Shown: positions 8,408 to 11,296 of the stretch, in pieces | Layout: every line of letters begins with the position of its first letter | How positions within the stretch are numbered: position 1 is the stretch's first letter | NCBI GenBank assembly: GCA_963169155.1 | Contig: CAUJGI010000037.1 | Coordinates: 1 to 11,296, forward strand | DNA length: 11,296 nt | Source of the DNA: Chloroflexota bacterium | GTDB taxonomy: Bacteria; Chloroflexota; Anaerolineae; Promineifilales; Promineifilaceae | Direction of reading: 5' to 3' | The notes under the pieces: generated by a model | Database searches by the model: none | Told to the model about the DNA's origin: nothing | The model's input: only the letters and a program-made list of their open reading frames with translations | Made by a program: the position numbers and the translations under genes

Positions 8408-8453
8408 GCAGATTTCGCAGATGGCACAAAATGAGATTGTCTGCGAAATCTGC
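8408..8453. repeat. Perfect 14-bp inverted repeat between nifJ and the DHOD-like gene
   Basis: GCAGATTTCGCAGA (8408-8421) and its exact reverse complement (8440-8453) flank an 18-base spacer. No T-run follows, so it is not a classical terminator; as RNA it could form a 14-bp stem between the two cistrons. The wording 'cagatttcgcagat' resembles short intergenic repeats I recall from several bacterial phyla, so it may be a dispersed repeat or remnant rather than a dedicated control site. It lies 46 bases after the nifJ stop and 33 bases before the next start. Confidence 0.8.
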
Positions 8454-8486
8454 CTCATCTGTGGCTAGGCTTCACAGGAGGCAAAT

Positions 8487-9515
8487 ATGAATTTAAAGAC
8501 AAACTATTTAGGTCTGGAGCTAAAAAGTCCGTTGGTGCCGTCTTCGTCGCCGCTATCACGCACGCTGGATGGCCTGCGGCAGATGGAAGATGCCGGGGCT
8601 GGCGCGGTTGTGTTGTACTCGCTGTTTGAAGAGCAAATTCTGCAGGAAAGCCATACGCTGAATGAGCATTTGCTGCAAGGAACGGAGAGTTTTGCCGAGG
8701 CGTTGGATTATTTCCCCGAAGCGCCGGAATATCAATATGGCCCAGATGTGTATGTAAACCACATTCGCCGGGCCAAGGAAGCGTTGTCGATCCCGGTGAT
8801 TGCCAGCTTAAACGGCGTCTCTACGGGGTGGTGGATTCGCTATGCACGTGACATTGAGCAGGCGGGTGCCGATGCGCTGGAATTAAACATTTATTACCTG
8901 CCGACGAATCTGGAGGAATCTAGCACCGAGGTTGAGGCGCTGTACCTGGATGCTCTGGCTCAGGTGAAGTCGGTGGTGTCTATCCCGGTGGCGATGAAGT
9001 TGAGTCCGTACTTTAGCGCGATGGGCAACATGGCCAAGCGGCTGGTGGAAACGGGGGCGAACGGGCTGGTGCTGTTCAATCGTTTTTACCAACCGGACCT
9101 GGACCTGGAAAATCTGGCGGTGGTGCCGAACCTGGTGCTAAGCAGCTCGACCGAGATGCGCCTGCCTTTGCGCTGGATTGCGATTTTATACGGCCGTATC
9201 CAGGCCGATCTTGCACTCACCTCTGGCGTTCACAGTGTGACTGATGTTCTGAAAGGCATTGCGGCTGGCGCATCGGTGACGATGGTTGCGTCTGAACTGC
9301 TGCGTAACGGGGTCGGGCGTCTTGGCGTTTTACGCGATGGCGTGGCCCAGTGGCTGGAAGAGAACGAGTACGAATCTCTGGACCAACTGCGTGGCAGCTT
9401 GAGCCAGATCAACTGTGCGGAACCGGCGGCGTTTGAGCGAGCCAACTACATGCGCGTGTTGAGTTCTTATTCGTTGGATTACGGCCGTAGCGGCAAGCAA
9501 TATTCATTCGATTAG
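8487..9515 (+). CDS. Dihydroorotate dehydrogenase-like flavoprotein, nifJ-associated
   Basis: The 342-residue protein has the FMN-binding TIM-barrel pattern of the dihydroorotate dehydrogenase superfamily (COG0167). Visible elements are MNLKTNYLGLELKSPLVPSS, IPVIASLNG, GADALELNI, IPVAMKLSPYF with conserved K171, GANGLVLFNR, TSGVHSVTDVLKGIAAGASVTMVASELL. In true pyrimidine-pathway enzymes the segment after ELN carries the catalytic Cys or Ser (as in NLSCPN). Here it reads NIYYLPTN (134-141), with no Cys or Ser, so oxidation of dihydroorotate is doubtful. Family members annotated as 'dihydroorotate dehydrogenase-like' are, from what I recall, often next to nifJ, which suggests an electron-transfer or redox role with ferredoxin or pyruvate metabolism; that role is inference. 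A strong AGGAGG (8476-8481) with a 5-base spacer supports the start. It is probably cotranscribed with nifJ, and ends at a bidirectional terminator. Confidence 0.88.
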   Translation: MNLKTNYLGLELKSPLVPSSSPLSRTLDGLRQMEDAGAGAVVLYSLFEEQILQESHTLNEHLLQGTESFAEALDYFPEAPEYQYGPDVYVNHIRRAKEALSIPVIASLNGVSTGWWIRYARDIEQAGADALELNIYYLPTNLEESSTEVEALYLDALAQVKSVVSIPVAMKLSPYFSAMGNMAKRLVETGANGLVLFNRFYQPDLDLENLAVVPNLVLSSSTEMRLPLRWIAILYGRIQADLALTSGVHSVTDVLKGIAAGASVTMVASELLRNGVGRLGVLRDGVAQWLEENEYESLDQLRGSLSQINCAEPAAFERANYMRVLSSYSLDYGRSGKQYSFD

Positions 9516-9556
9516 GTCACAATAGAAGCCCTGCCAGACATGGTGGGATAAAAAAT

Positions 9557-9609
9557 AGGACTTGGGCCATTGGTGGTGTGACGTCCCGCCGATGGCCCAA
9601 GTCCTTTTT
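9557..9609. terminator. Bidirectional terminator between convergent genes
   Basis: Arms 9557-9576 and 9586-9605 pair over 20 positions with only two G-U wobbles around a 9-base loop. T's follow on the plus strand (9605-9609), and an A-run before the left arm (9550-9555) supplies a U-tract for the minus strand. It sits between the stop codons of the DHOD-like gene (9515) and the response regulator (9633), so it can end both transcripts. Confidence 0.9.
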
Positions 9610-9632
9610 GTTTGCTGAAGCGGTAGCAGGAA

Positions 9633-10061
9633 TTAGTTTTTGTTCTTTGTGCCAAGCCAGAGCAGGCTCTTAATGCTCTTCATCAACTCTTCTGGTGAAA
9701 CCGACTTGTGCAAAAAGCCGTCTGCGCCCACTTTATACGCCATTTCCCGGTCATTGACGCCGTTAATCAGGGAATGGCCGCTCACGTCGCCATCGATATT
9801 GCCTTTGGCCGAAAGCATGATGACGCCAATATCGGCCGTATCTGGATTGGCCTTAAGCCGTTGGCATACTTTGTAGCCGTTCATATCGGGCATCACGATG
9901 TCTAAAAGAATGAGGTCGGGCATGATTTGCCGGGCCTTGACAAGGGCATCTTTGCCGTTAAGGGCTTTGTGAACTTCGTAGCCTTGGGGTTGCAATACCT
10001 TGGCCAGCGTTTCCACGATAGTCGGGCTGTCATCAACCACCAATATTTTTGTCTTTTCCAT
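9633..10061 (-). CDS. Single-domain response regulator (receiver), CheY/PilH-like
   Basis: The 142-residue protein is a lone receiver domain with no output domain. Acidic pocket D10-D11 (VVDDS), phosphoacceptor D54 (LLDIVMPDMNG), S84 (IMLSAKG) and K119 (LHKS) are all present. The conserved lysine is followed by Ser-Val rather than the usual Pro. The distance from S84 to K119 is 35 residues against about 22 in CheY, so a stretch of about 13 residues around DGDVSGHSLINGV appears to be inserted between beta-4 and alpha-4, on the face receivers use to contact partners. The gene lies downstream of a CheA hybrid kinase gene on the same strand, so it probably takes phosphate from that kinase in a chemotaxis-like or pilus-motility pathway. 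The start has a modest AGGAC upstream at a long spacing. The short C-terminal tail LWLGTKNKN is polar. Confidence 0.93.
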   Translation of the reverse strand: MEKTKILVVDDSPTIVETLAKVLQPQGYEVHKALNGKDALVKARQIMPDLILLDIVMPDMNGYKVCQRLKANPDTADIGVIMLSAKGNIDGDVSGHSLINGVNDREMAYKVGADGFLHKSVSPEELMKSIKSLLWLGTKNKN

Positions 10062-10087
10062 TATTTTTCTGTCCTATTTCTATGTAT

Positions 10088-10343
10088 GTAATTGGCAGAA
10101 AGTTTTTCAAAAAGACGGACGTCAAATTTGCCGATTACTTACGCGAACCGCACCGAATGTGCGTTGACTTTGGGGTTGCTCGTTTTAACTTTGGGTTTCC
10201 GTAAACGGGCAAACCTGGCGGATGCGTGTTCTTATCTCATGTAATTTGTAAACGCATCCTTATTTTTGAAAACTACGTGCGGTTATCTCAAGTAATTGGC
10301 AGATTCCACGCTAGTTTATTTTGAAGAACTTTCTGCCAATTAC
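10088..10343. repeat. Repeat-rich intergenic element bounded by 25-bp inverted repeats
   Basis: The 287-bp gap between the receiver and CheA genes is nearly filled by a structured element. Outer arms 10088-10112 and 10319-10343 are inverted copies of each other over 25 bp with one mismatch. The arm's first 12 bases, GTAATTGGCAGA, recur at 10292-10303, which can pair with the right arm at 10332-10343 across 28 bases. A degenerate inverted copy, TTTGCCGATTAC (10127-10138), can pair with the left arm across 27 bases, wobbles included. TTATCTCA-x-GTAATT-x-G occurs twice in direct orientation (10232-10248 and 10283-10299). GGATGCGT (10220-10227) and ACGCATCC (10252-10259) form a further inverted pair. 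I see no gene inside and no clear target-site duplication outside. The right arm ends five bases from the CheA stop codon. It could be a MITE-like insertion, an RNA-processing structure, or a protein-binding array. Confidence 0.8.
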
Positions 10344-10348
10344 GCAAC

Positions 10349-11296
10349 TTACAGTATCAATTGTTTAATGGTTTGCAGTAAATCAAGCTGATCAAAGCTG
10401 CTTTTAACGATGTAGGCATCGGCACCAATTTCAATTCCGCGCGCTTTAGATGCGGGTGAATCCAGCGAAGTGACCAGGATAAAGGGAATATTGCTGAATC
10501 GTTTATCTTGTTTTACGCGTTGGCCCAGGCCAAAACCATCGAGCCGGGGCATTTCAACATCGGAGATTATCAGGTTGGGCAGCATTTCGGTGAGCAGCAG
10601 GTTGAATGCTTCTTCACCATCGGTGGCCAGCCGCACCCGGTATCCGGCCGCTTCCAGGATGTTTTTCTCCAAGGTTCGGGTGGTGATCGAGTCATCAACA
10701 ACGAGAATGGTCTGGACGACTTCGGCAGATTTTTCGGTGGAAACGGCCGTATACACCTGCCGCACCGTTGCCCCCGTAGCCAACTTCAAAATGTCGGCGG
10801 CGTTTAGCACCAACACAACCTGGCCCGATCCCAACACAGTTGCTCCGGCAATACCGCCTACCTTAACCAACTGACGGCCCAGGTTCTTCATGACGATTTC
10901 CTGCTCGCCTTCCAGACTGTTTACCACCAGGCCCAGTCGTTTTTCGGCGAAGTTGATGATGACGATGGTTAGCCGGTCTGTTTCCTTTTCCTCGACAGTG
11001 GTGGAAGGCAGCTGAAGCACATCTTCCAGCCAGGCAATCGCCAGCGGTTTGCCATTGTCCACAATGGCGCTTTTGCCAACCAGGGTATTGATTTCTCGCC
11101 GTTCTACCTGGACCATGCGCTCGATGTTGGTGAGGGGCAAAGCAAAAAGCTGCCCACCGGCCTGCACCAGCAGTCCATGAGAACTGGCCAGAGTGAGGGG
11201 GAGCGTCATGGAATAGGTGGTGCCCTGGCCCGGCTCAAAGCAGACTTCCAACATGCCCTGTAAATCTTCGACGTTCTTACGCACAATGTCCATGCC
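10349..11296 (-). CDS. CheA-type hybrid histidine kinase, C-terminal part (ATPase end, CheW-like, receiver)
   Basis: The frame is open to the right edge, so only about the last 315 residues are present. The first residues, GMDIVRKNVEDLQG, are the end of the CheA ATP-binding region (G-box), followed by GTTYSMTLPLTLA. Next is a CheW-like regulatory domain, from about LLVQAGGQLFALPL to VVLVLNAADIL, which docks to CheW or receptors. After a linker comes a receiver domain starting QTILVVDDS, with phosphoacceptor Asp encoded at 10559-10561 (IISDVEMPRLDG), VTS, and IVKSSF, where the residue after the conserved lysine is Ser instead of Pro, as I recall in other CheA hybrids. A fused receiver is common in CheA proteins of pilus-type chemosensory systems and uncommon in simple flagellar ones; phosphotransfer (Hpt) domains would be upstream, outside the window. 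The single-domain receiver at 9633-10061 is a likely phosphorylation partner. Confidence 0.94.
   Translation of the reverse strand, partial: GMDIVRKNVEDLQGMLEVCFEPGQGTTYSMTLPLTLASSHGLLVQAGGQLFALPLTNIERMVQVERREINTLVGKSAIVDNGKPLAIAWLEDVLQLPSTTVEEKETDRLTIVIINFAEKRLGLVVNSLEGEQEIVMKNLGRQLVKVGGIAGATVLGSGQVVLVLNAADILKLATGATVRQVYTAVSTEKSAEVVQTILVVDDSITTRTLEKNILEAAGYRVRLATDGEEAFNLLLTEMLPNLIISDVEMPRLDGFGLGQRVKQDKRFSNIPFILVTSLDSPASKARGIEIGADAYIVKSSFDQLDLLQTIKQLIL

Noticed and set aside
10081..10110. A minus-strand promoter for the receiver gene (TTGAAA, 18 bp, TACATA)
   Set aside because: The predicted transcript start would fall on the ribosome binding site, and the elements overlap the repeat arm, so the match is probably accidental.
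10088..10343. A small CRISPR-like array
   Set aside because: The repeats are in both orientations, unequally spaced and degenerate, and no cas gene is present.

Overview
The window reads as bacterial chromosome of moderate GC, most likely from the Chloroflexota (Anaerolineae-like). That assignment is an inference. It rests on a single-polypeptide pyruvate:ferredoxin oxidoreductase followed by a dihydroorotate-dehydrogenase-like gene, an exported beta-propeller protein ending in a 'VYLPFSRK' tail of a kind I associate with secreted Chloroflexota proteins, and CheA-type hybrid signalling. No rRNA, tRNA, CRISPR array, transposase or phage gene was seen.

Layout: (1) 1-860, minus strand: N-terminal 286 residues of an AI-2E family (PerM-like) membrane protein, running off the left edge. 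(2) 861-1100: divergent intergenic region with two copies of an ACGGCCGTTTC repeat. (3) 1101-2111, plus: short-chain-dehydrogenase-type L-threonine 3-dehydrogenase. (4) 2398-4353, plus: exported 651-residue protein with 14 propeller-blade repeats (Reg_prop type), in an AT-richer stretch and closed by a strong intrinsic terminator at 4381-4413. (5) 4759-8361, plus: pyruvate:ferredoxin/flavodoxin oxidoreductase (nifJ), complete with all cofactor and cluster ligands. (6) 8487-9515, plus: dihydroorotate-dehydrogenase-like flavoprotein without the usual catalytic base, separated from nifJ by a gap holding a perfect 14-bp inverted repeat. (7) 9557-9609: a long hairpin that can terminate both converging transcripts. 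(8) 9633-10061, minus: single-domain response regulator with an apparent insertion before its conserved lysine. (9) 10088-10343: a repeat-rich intergenic element bounded by 25-bp inverted repeats. (10) 10349-11296, minus: C-terminal part of a CheA hybrid kinase (end of ATPase, CheW-like domain, receiver), running off the right edge.

Functionally there are two recognisable groups. nifJ and the DHOD-like gene form a probable redox pair: the first makes acetyl-CoA and reduced ferredoxin or flavodoxin from pyruvate, while the partner's reaction is unknown. The CheA hybrid and the receiver protein form a probable phosphorelay of the chemotaxis or type IV pilus type. The propeller gene and the AI-2E-like gene look independent.

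I found no convincing new multi-gene system. The most unusual signals are non-coding: an 8-bp palindrome, ACGGCCGT, found nine times in 11.3 kb, and the structured repeat element between the receiver and CheA genes.
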